This document shows positions 1 through 7,162 of a stretch of 30,458 nt of DNA, one piece after another. Position 1 is the first letter of the stretch; the number at the start of each line of letters is the position of its first letter. The position numbers and the translations under genes are program-made. The stretch is from a virus: positions 1-30,458 of IMG/VR virus record IMGVR_UViG_3300028363_000006; one strand, written 5' to 3'. A model generated the notes under the pieces. That model was not told where the DNA came from. It made no database searches and saw only the letters and a list, made by a program, of their open reading frames with translations.

Positions 1-2
1 CC

Positions 3-662
3 GTTGAAGACGCTGGTATGACAACCAGTCTTACTTTTAGAGCCAACACAGTTGCCGAGGTTATCCAACAAGCCTACCAGGTTGCGCCATCGGGACACTT
101 TTACTACGTTGACCTTGGTACTAACCTAGTAAACTTTAGGGACAAATCAGCCACAGCAGAGCGGACATTCTTACTTGGAAAGCACATAAAATCGCTTGAT
201 CTTCGCACTTACATCGGCGACGTTGTAAACCAAGTGCTATTTACTGGTGGTGATATACCTGCCTCACCTTTTAAGCTTTACACCAGAGCCCTTCAAACAG
301 GGACACGCAGGGGACTTAAGCGAATATCTGACGCAAGGGTTACGCTGGTTGGTACTGCCGACTCCATTTCAAACGCAGAGCTTGACTCAAAAGTTACAGT
401 CCAGTACCGCTCAACCGTAACGATTCTTTCAGAAGCCTTTGATATTGAGTCAATCAACCTTGGAGAAACAGTGCAATTTAGGAACTTTGACAACTTCGTA
501 GACGACCTGAACTTCCAAATTGTCGCTAAGACATACACGCCTGACTTCGTTACCCTACAGCTTGACACCCTACCACGAAACGTCAACCGAGTAATCGACA
601 CTATACAGCGCCAACTAGAGGTAGAGCAGAACAACGATGTCCCAGTAGCACCTACAACATAG
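3..662 (+). CDS. Gp37-like tail/baseplate protein, C-terminal part (5' end outside window)
   Basis: The frame is open to the left edge of the window, so this is probably the C-terminal ~220 residues of a larger protein. An internal ATG at 18 has no Shine-Dalgarno (SD) sequence. The segment around 'GHFYYVDLGTNLVNF' resembles the Gp37-like/XkdQ tail proteins of Gram-positive siphophages, where a glycine- and aromatic-rich strand precedes 'vd..g.v.F'. The family sits at the tail tip downstream of the distal tail protein, which fits the gene order if the window is joined end to end. The family call rests on a weak motif and on position. The truncation is seen directly. Confidence 0.6.
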   Translation, partial: VEDAGMTTSLTFRANTVAEVIQQAYQVAPSGHFYYVDLGTNLVNFRDKSATAERTFLLGKHIKSLDLRTYIGDVVNQVLFTGGDIPASPFKLYTRALQTGTRRGLKRISDARVTLVGTADSISNAELDSKVTVQYRSTVTILSEAFDIESINLGETVQFRNFDNFVDDLNFQIVAKTYTPDFVTLQLDTLPRNVNRVIDTIQRQLEVEQNNDVPVAPTT

Positions 663-667
663 CAATC

Positions 668-676
668 TGTTAAAAT
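668..676 (+). promoter_or_regulatory. Extended -10 promoter for the fibre gene
   Basis: TGTTAAAAT forms an extended -10 (TG-n-TAAAAT, hexamer 671-676) with no good -35. The predicted start near 683 gives a ~30-nt leader containing AAAAGGAAA before the ATG at 714. Confidence 0.5.
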
Positions 677-713
677 AAGAGTAGACAAGAAAAGAAACTT
701 AAAAGGAAACAAT

Positions 714-1289
714 ATGCCAAAGATTCCAGACTATACAGGATTAACCACACCAGACAACAACGACCTTCTCGTTATTGAAGACAGCGTTGCGGGAAGCACA
801 AAAAACATCACAAGAGAGGACTTCCTTTCAGGTGCGCCATTGCCAGCAGACACCGTTGACACTCAGGCAATACTAGATGCTAACGTTACTACGCCTAAAC
901 TAGCAGATACCTCGGTGACTAACCTCAAGATGGGATTGACAACAACAAGCTGGACACCAACAATTACACCTCAAGGGGCTATGACGTACACAACTGTAAC
1001 AACCGTAGCTTGGTATGCGGATTTTGGAAGCTTTTACTACATAGCTATTCGCTCAGAGGGTACGACTGGCGGAACAGCTAGTATAGGCTTCAACATAACC
1101 AACCTACCATTTGCCTTAGATACAAACGAACAGGCATTAGTTGGTATAGCTGACGCTGGCGCAAACGATTCGGGTTACGCACAAAGCATATCTGGCACTG
1201 AGCTTGCGATACGCCGACCAGCTGGCGCAAACTGGAACTTGGGCGCAGGTCGTGGGTTTATAATTAGCGGTATACTGAAAAAGGCATAG
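714..1289 (+). CDS. Putative tail fibre / receptor-binding protein
   Basis: 191 aa, with AAAAGGAAAC upstream of the ATG. The N-terminal part ('DLLVIEDSVAGSTKNITREDF') and the spacer 'ILDANVTTPKLADTSVT' are typical of phage tail fibre attachment segments. The rest is Gly/Thr/Ala-rich beta-type sequence ending in 'RGFIISGILKKA'. It lies between the tail tip gene and the lysis genes, where host-recognition proteins are common. The role is inferred from composition and place; no catalytic motif is visible. Confidence 0.55.
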   Translation: MPKIPDYTGLTTPDNNDLLVIEDSVAGSTKNITREDFLSGAPLPADTVDTQAILDANVTTPKLADTSVTNLKMGLTTTSWTPTITPQGAMTYTTVTTVAWYADFGSFYYIAIRSEGTTGGTASIGFNITNLPFALDTNEQALVGIADAGANDSGYAQSISGTELAIRRPAGANWNLGAGRGFIISGILKKA

Positions 1290-1305
1290 ATTCTAGTAAC
1301 TAATT

Positions 1306-1611
1306 ATGACAAACACAAAAACAGACGGAGAAAGATTGGTGAAACTAGAAGTTAAAGTAGAGAACATTGAAAAGCTAGTTACAGGGATGGACAGCAAACT
1401 GGATAGCATCTTAAAAGAGCAGAGCGATGTCCGTGTAAATAACGTGACTCGTGGTGAACTTGATGCAGAGCTTAAACGATTAGAAGAGGCAGTCGAGGGA
1501 ACCAAGAAGCGTAGCGCTACACAGATATTCATCACAGGTTCACTCGCTGCACTGTTCGGTTCAATCTTAACACTTCTACTCAGTTACTTTATTCAAACTA
1601 TAGGGAGATAA
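1306..1611 (+). CDS. XhlA-like lysis protein (coiled coil plus C-terminal TM)
   Basis: 101 aa. Residues ~8-68 are charged and heptad-like ('LVKLEVKVENIEKLVTGM'), a predicted coiled coil. Residues ~73-98 form one hydrophobic membrane segment ('FITGSLAALFGSILTLLLSYF'). This is the layout of XhlA/haemolysin-type proteins that work with an amidase and a holin. It directly precedes the amidase with a one-base gap, which supports a lysis role. No clear SD is present upstream of ATG 1306; the stretch reads CTAGTAACTAATT, so translation may depend on coupling or another signal. Confidence 0.65.
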   Translation: MTNTKTDGERLVKLEVKVENIEKLVTGMDSKLDSILKEQSDVRVNNVTRGELDAELKRLEEAVEGTKKRSATQIFITGSLAALFGSILTLLLSYFIQTIGR

Positions 1612-1612
1612 T

Positions 1613-2506
1613 ATGTCTTATCAGTACTTAACGCAATGGGACTCACCAAACTTTACACCAGCTATTCAAACTCGCAATACTTGGGGTGTTGACCGTCAGA
1701 TTAAAGAAATCGCTATTCACTGGTGGAACGCACCAAACGCTGGCGCAACCTTTGAGGGTGTTGTCGGTGGCTTCTTAAGACCTGGTGGACTATCAGCCCA
1801 CTACGTCGCAACTGGTAACGGACGGCGAGTCGCCTGTCTTGTCAGTCCAACCGATAACTCTTGGGCTACTGGACGTGGCAACCCTGTCACTATCTCTATC
1901 GAGTGTGACCCAGCTCAATCTGACGCTGACTTCGACACGATTGCCGAGTTGATTGCTGACATTCGTTCAGTTTACGGCGACCTACCGCTCGTGCCACACT
2001 TTAAGTACGTCGCTACTCGCTGTACACCTTACGACCTAGCCCGACTTGATAGGGAAGCACGAAACAAGTTCTCTCACGCAACCGACTGGGGTAAGGGTGG
2101 TTCTATCACCCCCCCTGCACCAAAGGTGACACTCGCCCAAATTGAGGCTGCTTACCGAGAGGTGCTAGAACGTGAAGCCGATGGTGGTGGGATTAAAACC
2201 TACCTCGCTAGTGGGTTTGACATTGAAAGGATTAAGAACGAACTCCGTAACTCAAACGAATACGCAGAATTAAAAGTCCGTAAAGCTCAAGCCTCTCAAG
2301 CTGCACTAGACGCAGCCAAGAAGCAAGCCGAGGAACAAGCTCGACTTGACCTAGAACGTGCTGAAAGTGATCGTGCGAGTGCTATTGCCGACGCAAAAGC
2401 TCAAGCTGATGCAGAGCTTGCAAAGTCCGATGCACAAAGCTGGTTTCTTAAACTCATTACCGCTATCTTTACCGTGATAACTAATTTCATTAAGGGTATT
2501 AAATAA
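1613..2506 (+). CDS. N-acetylmuramoyl-L-alanine amidase (endolysin)
   Basis: 297 aa. The N-terminal ~145 residues are an Amidase_2/PGRP-type zinc domain, with candidate ligands H36 ('IAIHWW'), H129 and C137 ('PHFKYVATRC'), and H63 ('SAHYVATGNG'). Residues ~175-225 ('AYREVLEREADGGGIKTYL') resemble the DUF4214-type repeat. A long Ala/Lys/Glu helix (~225-270) follows, then a C-terminal hydrophobic/amphipathic helix (~274-297). It cleaves the amide bond between muramic acid and the stem peptide. A C-terminal membrane-active helix is unusual for an endolysin and may anchor it. GGGAGATAAT gives a good SD. The upstream XhlA-like and downstream holin genes complete the lysis cassette. Confidence 0.9.
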   Translation: MSYQYLTQWDSPNFTPAIQTRNTWGVDRQIKEIAIHWWNAPNAGATFEGVVGGFLRPGGLSAHYVATGNGRRVACLVSPTDNSWATGRGNPVTISIECDPAQSDADFDTIAELIADIRSVYGDLPLVPHFKYVATRCTPYDLARLDREARNKFSHATDWGKGGSITPPAPKVTLAQIEAAYREVLEREADGGGIKTYLASGFDIERIKNELRNSNEYAELKVRKAQASQAALDAAKKQAEEQARLDLERAESDRASAIADAKAQADAELAKSDAQSWFLKLITAIFTVITNFIKGIK

Positions 2507-2551
2507 CGTGCAAAATTGAAGGCGTAAAAACCTAACCAGAGTACAGGTTAA

Positions 2552-2557
2552 TATAAT
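2552..2557 (+). promoter_or_regulatory. Possible -10 upstream of holin
   Basis: TATAAT in the 94-nt gap between amidase and holin, without a TGn extension or clear -35. It lies just downstream of a small AACCT/AGGTT inverted repeat (2530-2550). The holin SD region (AAGAAGGAAGAAC) follows. Confidence 0.35.
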
Positions 2558-2600
2558 AAAAGAACTGCACAAGTGGCAGGAAGAAAGAAGGAAGAACAAG

Positions 2601-2864
2601 ATGAGTAGCAAGATAATTGACGCAATCAAACACCTAGACATCAAAGACATAGCTTCAAGGGCAGCCTGGACTGCGGCTCAGGCGTTCCTAGCCGTCTTAC
2701 TGTTCACAGCCGAGCCAATACTCGACCTGCTGTTTAGTGGAGATCTGACAGGCTTATACGCCCTCACAGTTACAACCCTCGTAGCTGGTGCTGCTGCTGG
2801 ACTTTCAGCAGTTAAGACAATACTGCTTTCGGTTATTGCCGATATTAAATTAAAGAGTGTATAA
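2601..2864 (+). CDS. Holin (phage r1t-like)
   Basis: 87 aa. An N-terminal amphipathic segment is followed by two hydrophobic stretches (~residues 26-46 and ~52-78). The pattern 'RAAWTAAQAFLAVLL...GLSAVKTILLS' matches r1t-type holins of Gram-positive phages. It would form the membrane lesion that lets the amidase reach the wall. SD AAGAAGGAAG lies upstream. Its stop codon overlaps the -10 of the next gene. Confidence 0.8.
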   Translation: MSSKIIDAIKHLDIKDIASRAAWTAAQAFLAVLLFTAEPILDLLFSGDLTGLYALTVTTLVAGAAAGLSAVKTILLSVIADIKLKSV

Positions 2865-2865
2865 T
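2860..2865 (+). promoter_or_regulatory. -10 element giving a near-leaderless transcript
   Basis: GTGTATAAT spans the end of the holin gene, and 9 nt separate TATAAT from ATG 2875. Transcription should begin about 3 nt before the ATG, and no SD exists. Confidence 0.45.
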
Positions 2866-2874
2866 ATAAGCATT

Positions 2875-3090
2875 ATGGAAACTCCATTCATGGAAGAAAT
2901 CCCACACACTGACTTAATCCGCTTAGCGGAACAGTCGAACCAAGGCGGTGAATACGAAGCCGCCAGAGGACTCATACAAAGAGAACTAGCCCGCCGTGCA
3001 AGAATAATCGAAGCTATGCACACTGTAGACGATGCCTACCTAGTACCACAAGACCCTGCCGATCTTAACATATGCGATAGTTGCGAATAA
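2875..3090 (+). CDS. Hypothetical protein
   Basis: 71 aa, soluble, acidic and helical ('LIRLAEQSNQGGEYEAARGLI'), ending in 'ICDSCE'. No family recognised. I chose ATG 2875 over an in-frame GTG at 2857 because the GTG lies inside the previous gene and inside the -10. A second Met at 2887 is possible. The stop overlaps the next start (TAATG). Confidence 0.6.
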   Translation: METPFMEEIPHTDLIRLAEQSNQGGEYEAARGLIQRELARRARIIEAMHTVDDAYLVPQDPADLNICDSCE

Positions 3091-3497
3091 TGGAAAAGGC
3101 CTACCCTACTTCTAGTAGCGGTATGCCCCTTCCTGTTGAACAGTTGCACCTCCGTCGCTCACACCTAGAAGACCTACCAGAGAATAAGTCTTTACACCAC
3201 CATCAGTACACTGCCGAACGTATGAGTCGGCTTTTAATTACCCAAACGGTCAGAGATTTAGAGTACGAGCAGACCTTTATGCAAAACGACCAACACAATC
3301 TTGGTCGCTATGCCCTGCACCACCTTTTCGGTCCACCGAAGCCAGCCACCCTTCTGCAATATGTGGACAGGCTAGACGCGGCTCGTGAACAGGGCGAGGA
3401 AATGCGAATCAGGGCAAACGGTCAATGGGTAATGCACAGGATTACCGACGTTCACTGGAATCAAATAATGCAAGAATACAACAGAGAGGCTGACTGA
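3090..3497 (+). CDS. Hypothetical protein
   Basis: 135 aa from ATG 3090, coupled to the upstream gene by TAATG. Soluble and rich in His/Gln/Arg ('HLRRSHLEDL', 'LHHHQYTAERMS'), with no recognised domain. It is followed after one base by the metallophosphoesterase gene, so the two are probably co-translated. Confidence 0.6.
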   Translation: MEKAYPTSSSGMPLPVEQLHLRRSHLEDLPENKSLHHHQYTAERMSRLLITQTVRDLEYEQTFMQNDQHNLGRYALHHLFGPPKPATLLQYVDRLDAAREQGEEMRIRANGQWVMHRITDVHWNQIMQEYNREAD

Positions 3498-3498
3498 T

Positions 3499-4800
3499 AT
3501 GAAACGCTTTTGGGCAGGCGATAACTTACACAACCTATTGACTAAGTCACTGGATGAACTTGTACAATTATACCCAGAGAAGAATAGAAAAAACTTACAG
3601 CGCAGACAAGAAGAATACAAAAAGAAATTGGGGGATGCAATGGAACGAATACCACAGTCAGACGGAACACCAGACAAGCTCGACAAGTTCGAAGAGCTTC
3701 TAAAGCGTTCAGGCATCGACCCCAATGATGTTGCTGCAATATCACGAATGAACGTCTGGCAGACCTCTAAGCGTGGCGAGGACGGCGAGTGGGATACTAT
3801 TGACCAGTACGGTATGCAGATTAAGCCAAAGCTAGAAAGTACCTCTGAAGCCTACCAACCGGTTGAACCTGCTAAGATTACCGCCACACGGCGCAAAGCG
3901 GCTAAAAGACTTGGCAAGCTTGTTATGGTTTACGGAGATGGACAGGTCGGGTATCGACGCAGAATTGACCCTGTGACAGATGAAACAGAACTTATACCAA
4001 CGCATAACATACCTATGCACAACGTCATCCAACAGGTCAACGCAGACCACATGCCCGAAACAACGGTCAACCTTGGCGATTTTGCAGACTTTGCAGAACT
4101 CTCACGCTTTGACCCCGACAGCGACCACTTCCATAAGACCCTCGGTATGAGTATGAGATATATACACGACTTCTACGCACAGTTGGTAGCAGACAACCCC
4201 AAGGGGCATCACGTTGAGGTGGACTCTAACCACGCCATAAGACCGAAGCGACAGATACTCAAACACATACCAGCCCTGTACGACTTTGTGCGACCCGGTG
4301 CAGAAGATGAAGGCGCAATGCTCACCTACTACTACCTTGCGAACCTTGGCAAGCTTGGTATCGACTTTAGAAGTGGCTATGGCGGTGCTGAATATGCCTA
4401 TGGCGAAGAGTACAATGCTCCACCAGTTATCTTTAAGCATGGCAACCACTCATCGGCTTCACAGGGTACAACCGTTAAAAAAGAGTCAATGCAAAACCCC
4501 GATGTTCACGTTATAAGGGGTCACGGACATAATGACGAACAGATAATGGTTACAAAGCGAGATGGCTCAGTCCTGATATATAAACAGTTTGGTAGCTCTT
4601 GCCTTAATGACGGCCCGACACCTGGCTATGCTTCATCAATAGATGACCAGAACCGACCAGTCAAGTACCATAATAAAGGACACCAGAACACGTTTGGTAT
4701 GCTCCACGATCACGGCGATGGAAGCTACGACCTTGACACGATAATCGTAAGAGATGGTAAGGCTATCTACCGTGAAAAGGAATACAATGGAAACCTTTAA
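3499..4800 (+). CDS. Calcineurin-like metallophosphoesterase
   Basis: 433 aa. Residues ~1-75 look helix-turn-helix-like ('LDELVQLYPEKNRKNLQRR'), similar to actinophage phosphoesterases with a DNA-binding N-terminus. Metal-site motifs are in order: D147 in 'VYGDGQVG', the GDxxD-type 'LGDFADF' (193-198) followed by 'ELSRFDPDSDHF', 'SNHAIR' (243-248, in place of GNHD), 'KHGNH' (313-317) and 'RGHGHND' (340-346, GHxH). It probably hydrolyses phosphodiester or phosphomonoester bonds using two metal ions. The substrate is unknown. The second motif is a variant (SNHA rather than GNHD), though its key Asn-His is kept. Confidence 0.75.
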   Translation: MKRFWAGDNLHNLLTKSLDELVQLYPEKNRKNLQRRQEEYKKKLGDAMERIPQSDGTPDKLDKFEELLKRSGIDPNDVAAISRMNVWQTSKRGEDGEWDTIDQYGMQIKPKLESTSEAYQPVEPAKITATRRKAAKRLGKLVMVYGDGQVGYRRRIDPVTDETELIPTHNIPMHNVIQQVNADHMPETTVNLGDFADFAELSRFDPDSDHFHKTLGMSMRYIHDFYAQLVADNPKGHHVEVDSNHAIRPKRQILKHIPALYDFVRPGAEDEGAMLTYYYLANLGKLGIDFRSGYGGAEYAYGEEYNAPPVIFKHGNHSSASQGTTVKKESMQNPDVHVIRGHGHNDEQIMVTKRDGSVLIYKQFGSSCLNDGPTPGYASSIDDQNRPVKYHNKGHQNTFGMLHDHGDGSYDLDTIIVRDGKAIYREKEYNGNL

Positions 4801-4999
4801 GCAGGGTGCTTACAATCCCGCAGAACACAACCATATTGAATGGTCAGACGAAAAGCTAGACGAGGAAATGGCTATGTGCGACCTTCTACTAGCTCCGTGG
4901 CAACGATCAGAGGAACGTAGACGGCAAATCGGGCAAAGAGCCTTACTAGCTAGGGAAGAAATGATAAACCGCTATGGTGAAAGGCATCAAAATGACTGA
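4787..4999 (+). CDS. Hypothetical protein
   Basis: 70 aa. ATG 4787 with AAAAGG six bases upstream is chosen; it overlaps the end of the phosphoesterase by 14 nt. Acidic and helical ('SDEKLDEEMAMCDLLLAPW', then 'RSEERRRQIGQRALL'). No family recognised. Confidence 0.55.
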   Translation: METFKQGAYNPAEHNHIEWSDEKLDEEMAMCDLLLAPWQRSEERRRQIGQRALLAREEMINRYGERHQND

Positions 5000-5342
5000 A
5001 AAAGAACCCCAGATCAACCTAAGCATAGGCAGCCAAGAGTATTATCTTAGGCGAGATAACTCAGAGCTGTTTCACTTTATTGGAAAACTGGCGGTTTGGA
5101 ATCACATCTTTGTTCTTGACAACGAAAATGACGATGTTAAGCGTGGCACGTTTATACCAAGAGAATACATCGGTGAAGAACCGTTTGATCTACTCGCAGC
5201 AACAATGATACAGAATAAATACCCATCACGTCTGAACCAACGAGAGGTCGCAGAGAGTGACGTAGAGATAATAACAGGTATATTGTCACGCGATGCACAA
5301 AAGCTCGACACAGAGCGTCCTGAGTGGCTAGACGAGGTTTAA
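4992..5342 (+). CDS. Hypothetical protein
   Basis: 116 aa from ATG 4992, chosen for GAAAGG seven bases upstream; an in-frame ATG at 4974 lies deeper in the previous gene. Soluble mixed alpha/beta ('INLSIGSQEYYLRRDNSELF'), with no recognised motif. The C-terminal 'RPEWL' also ends the doubtful protein at 15517-15771, which may be coincidence. Confidence 0.55.
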   Translation: MTEKEPQINLSIGSQEYYLRRDNSELFHFIGKLAVWNHIFVLDNENDDVKRGTFIPREYIGEEPFDLLAATMIQNKYPSRLNQREVAESDVEIITGILSRDAQKLDTERPEWLDEV

Positions 5343-5422
5343 TGAGCGTAGCCACAACAGTTACTCTTTGGATAGCTATGGTGTTTGTACTTATAATGTT
5401 TCTGTTAATGCTTGGCTACTGA
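5342..5422 (+). CDS. Small single-TM membrane peptide
   Basis: 26 aa, almost entirely one hydrophobic helix ('TLWIAMVFVLIMFLLMLGY'), translationally coupled by TAATG to the previous gene. The TGA stop forms the TG-A of the next extended -10. Possibly a late membrane or lysis accessory peptide; the function is unknown. Confidence 0.45.
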   Translation: MSVATTVTLWIAMVFVLIMFLLMLGY

Positions 5423-5428
5423 TATAAT
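5420..5428 (+). promoter_or_regulatory. Extended -10 promoter driving a ~50-nt RNA
   Basis: TGATATAAT is a perfect TG-n-TATAAT. The predicted start is A5435, directly in front of a terminator and not of a gene. Confidence 0.55.
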
Positions 5429-5434
5429 ATAATC

Positions 5435-5486
5435 ATTCAGACTTTAATAGTTCCGAACGGTTAGTTGCCTAAGGAGCTATTTTTTA
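5435..5486 (+). ncRNA. Candidate short RNA / terminator of the late operon
   Basis: AATAGTTCC (5446-5454) pairs with GGAGCTATT (5473-5481), eight Watson-Crick pairs plus one G-U. An inner TTAG/CTAA helix (5461-5472) stacks on it, and six T follow (5480-5485). This is a good intrinsic terminator for the late genes. Because a strong extended -10 sits just upstream, it could also be a self-contained ~50-nt RNA. Confidence 0.55.
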
Positions 5487-5530
5487 TCACCCTTTTATCG
5501 ACACACTTCTGTATCTGTTGTACTGGTGTA

Positions 5531-5821
5531 TCAGCATAAATTGGAGTTCTTGCGGTTAGATATTACACTAAGTAGCTTGGTTCTCATTGCCGCCACCTTA
5601 GCGGGGTCTGAGGTTCTTTCTACAGGCTGAGGCAAGGTCTTGTATTCTACCGTGTTCTTGTTCTTCGCCACTGATGATATAGAAGATGTGGATATTAAGT
5701 CGTCGCCTATCTCTATCCACCGTGCATTTGATACCAGAGTATTTTTTAGGACTGCTGCTCGTTGATCTGATATTGTCTGAGTCGGTTTGTCTTTATCGTA
5801 GAAGTGGATTGAGTAGGTCAT
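5531..5821 (-). CDS. Hypothetical protein paired with the replication initiator
   Basis: 96 aa on the minus strand. Its ATG overlaps the initiator's TGA (ATGA), so it is translationally coupled. N-terminal 'YSIHFYDKDKPTQTISDQRA' and 'ARWIEIGDDLISTSSISSV' suggest a small beta-rich domain, and the C-terminus is basic. No family recognised. Its place after the initiator suggests a replication or regulatory partner. Confidence 0.6.
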   Translation of the reverse strand: MTYSIHFYDKDKPTQTISDQRAAVLKNTLVSNARWIEIGDDLISTSSISSVAKNKNTVEYKTLPQPVERTSDPAKVAAMRTKLLSVISNRKNSNLC

Positions 5822-6540
5822 ATCTTAACCACCTTGCTGGTATGGCTGACAGATTGGCGCTTACCCCAAGCGATCAGTTCGTCCCACTTCTTGTTGAGAT
5901 CAATGTAATTACTGATACGCGGCGCAAATTGATCGGTTTGGCTCATTGCAACACCTGTAAGCATACGCTCAACCTCGTCTTTGGTCTTGTGTTTAATGAT
6001 ATCTGACACGGCTTTGCGATTAGCTGGCATCTTGGAAGTTAGTTCGTAACCCACTATAGACTCCCACGATTGAAGCATTTCATTTATGTTATTAGTATTA
6101 GTCTTAGTAATATATATATCTTTATTATTATCTTTATCTATATGTTCTGGTGCGACACCAGAAGAACTCTGGAGGATTTCATCATCGATCAACAGATTAA
6201 AGTGGTCTAAAACGTGTTCGGGTATAAGCTCTTTTTCTTTCTCTACGGTCTTGTCAGTAAAACGACCCTTTTTTGCCATTTCGTGACCCTTGGCTAGTAT
6301 GTAAAAGCCGTCAAATATATCAACATAGCCTAGATCTATAAGCTGTTTAACCGCCACCTCTACCTGCTCGGTGCTAAGACCCGAGTATGCTGATATTACC
6401 TTTGGCTTGTAGTGATAGATATTTGCCAGTCCCTTTTCTGGATTAGTAAGCATATATAAATATAGCAACTTACTGTCTAGGTGTAGAAGATCAATGGTAT
6501 CTTCTTTCCAAAAGGTTGTGTTGATTAAAGTTGTTCTCAT
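5818..6540 (-). CDS. Replication initiator / replisome organiser (winged helix, DnaD-like tail)
   Basis: 240 aa, minus strand. The N-terminal ~90 residues read as a winged helix of the phage replication-protein type ('WKEDTIDLLHLDSKLLYLYM', 'KPKVISAYSGLSTEQVEVAV', 'LIDLGYVDIFDGFYILAKG'). A polar Asn/Thr-rich linker follows (~120-160). The C-terminal ~80 residues ('PANRKAVSDIIKHKTKDEVE', 'APRISNYIDLNKKWDELIAW') resemble the DnaD-like segments that end with the stretch contacting the helicase loader. It would bind the origin and recruit the host helicase. It has two promoters and an SD buried in a hairpin, so its dose appears tightly controlled. Confidence 0.7.
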   Translation of the reverse strand: MRTTLINTTFWKEDTIDLLHLDSKLLYLYMLTNPEKGLANIYHYKPKVISAYSGLSTEQVEVAVKQLIDLGYVDIFDGFYILAKGHEMAKKGRFTDKTVEKEKELIPEHVLDHFNLLIDDEILQSSSGVAPEHIDKDNNKDIYITKTNTNNINEMLQSWESIVGYELTSKMPANRKAVSDIIKHKTKDEVERMLTGVAMSQTDQFAPRISNYIDLNKKWDELIAWGKRQSVSHTSKVVKI

Positions 6541-6547
6541 AAAGAAA

Positions 6548-6566
6548 CCCTCCTTTTTGGGGAGGG
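6548..6566 (-). promoter_or_regulatory. SD-sequestering hairpin of the replication gene
   Basis: On the minus strand CCCTCC pairs with GGAGGG (6 bp, 7-nt loop). The GGAGGG is the SD itself (AAGGAGGG, 7 nt before ATG 6540). In the closed form the ribosome site is masked. Confidence 0.55.
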
Positions 6567-6568
6567 CT

Positions 6569-6657
6569 ACCTACTTAGTCTTATTCATTATATCAGACAA
6601 AGGTGTTACCCTCAACCCCTATTTAGTATTGAGAGTATCACGAACGACTAAGTAGGT
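6569..6657 (-). repeat. 12-bp perfect inverted repeat in the rep leader
   Basis: ACCTACTTAGTC (6569-6580) and its exact complement GACTAAGTAGGT (6646-6657) flank 65 bp that contain the proximal rep promoter. The arms could pair in the longer transcript or be paired operator sites. One arm lies at the predicted start of the proximal transcript. Confidence 0.6.
6587..6615 (-). promoter_or_regulatory. Proximal rep promoter
   Basis: Minus strand: TTGAGG, 17 nt, TATAAT (6592-6587) preceded by TGA, an extended -10. The predicted start near 6580 is 40 nt upstream of the rep ATG. Confidence 0.6.
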
Positions 6658-6669
6658 GATACAACCTCT

Positions 6670-6698
6670 ATTATACATAAAATACTGCTTACGTTCAA
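6670..6698 (-). promoter_or_regulatory. Distal rep promoter
   Basis: Minus strand: TTGAAC, 17 nt, TATAAT (6675-6670). The predicted start near 6663 makes a ~120-nt leader that includes both arms of the 12-bp inverted repeat. Confidence 0.55.
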
Positions 6699-6750
6699 CC
6701 CCCAAAATATCTAGCCTGTGTAGAACCTGTGCCTAAAGTTTAATGTGTAG

Positions 6751-6833
6751 AAAAAAAGAAGCCGTGTAGACTTCTTTTAGACCGTACCGACAGACATCAA
6801 TTTGCCGGTAAACAGGTGCGCCCCAATGGGGAT
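6751..6833 (-). ncRNA. Candidate sRNA 5 of the minus-strand array
   Basis: An extended -10 TGGTATAAT (hexamer 6845-6840) predicts a start at A6833. The RNA begins with a CCCC-ATT-GGGG hairpin (about 6831-6821). It contains a TACCG/CGGTA helix and ends in AAAAGAAG / CTTCTTTT (6778-6771 with 6761-6754, 8 bp perfect, 9-nt loop) followed by further U's: a strong intrinsic terminator. Predicted length ~83 nt. No reading frame with an SD is visible. Its promoter directly abuts the terminator U-tract of sRNA 4. Confidence 0.6.
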
Positions 6834-6847
6834 ATGCTTATTATACC

Positions 6848-6947
6848 AAAAGAAATACGAGCCTCATAGTGTAGATGTCTCGTATCCTTCTGAAAAAAGT
6901 TGCCGTGAGGGCATAAGGTGCGATAGACTGCCGTAGCCTGTCTTTAC
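6848..6947 (-). ncRNA. Candidate sRNA 4 of the minus-strand array
   Basis: Extended -10 TGATATAAT (hexamer 6959-6954), start ~6947. The 3' end is ATACGAG / CTCGTAT (6885-6879 with 6861-6855, 7 bp, 17-nt loop) followed by TTTCTTTT. An earlier TGCC/GGCA hairpin followed by AC and six T (about 6915-6893) could also terminate, giving a shorter form. The loop carries TCTACAC, also found in the sRNA 5 terminator loop. Confidence 0.55.
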
Positions 6948-6965
6948 ATAAGCATTATATCACAT

Positions 6966-7060
6966 AAAAATATCCCCTTAATTCTTGGGGATATTATACC
7001 TGTTGGTGTGCGCTTTCAACGAAATACCCCGATAGTTATGTTTCCAGTGAACTTACGGAT
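6966..7060 (-). ncRNA. Candidate sRNA 3 of the minus-strand array
   Basis: Extended -10 TGGTATAAT (hexamer 7072-7067), start at A7060. The RNA ends in AATATCCCC / GGGGATATT (6995-6987 with 6977-6969, 9 bp perfect) running into five U. Predicted length ~95 nt. The body (GTAAGTTCACTGGAAAC, ATCGGGGTATTTCG) has no SD-preceded ORF. Confidence 0.6.
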
Positions 7061-7078
7061 AATTACATTATACCACAA

Positions 7079-7136
7079 TTAAAAATAGAACCCCGGACAG
7101 AGTTCTATTGTGTTTGGCAGTTACCAACAATATCTA
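7079..7136 (-). ncRNA. Candidate sRNA 2 of the minus-strand array
   Basis: Extended -10 TGCTACAAT (hexamer 7148-7143), start ~7136. The terminator is AATAGAAC / GTTCTATT (7109-7102 with 7091-7084, 8 bp perfect, 10-nt loop) followed by U's. A second hairpin ATTGT/ACAAT (7131-7107) overlaps the terminator stem by three bases, so the two folds compete. Predicted length ~58 nt, the shortest of the array. Confidence 0.55.
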
Positions 7137-7162
7137 GTAATTATTGTAGCACACAGTTATTA

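Noticed and set aside
293-712. Long minus-strand open frames opposite structural genes (for example here, 21323-21766 and 26789-27220)
   Set aside because: They mirror real genes, have Ser/Leu-rich shadow composition, and lack SDs.
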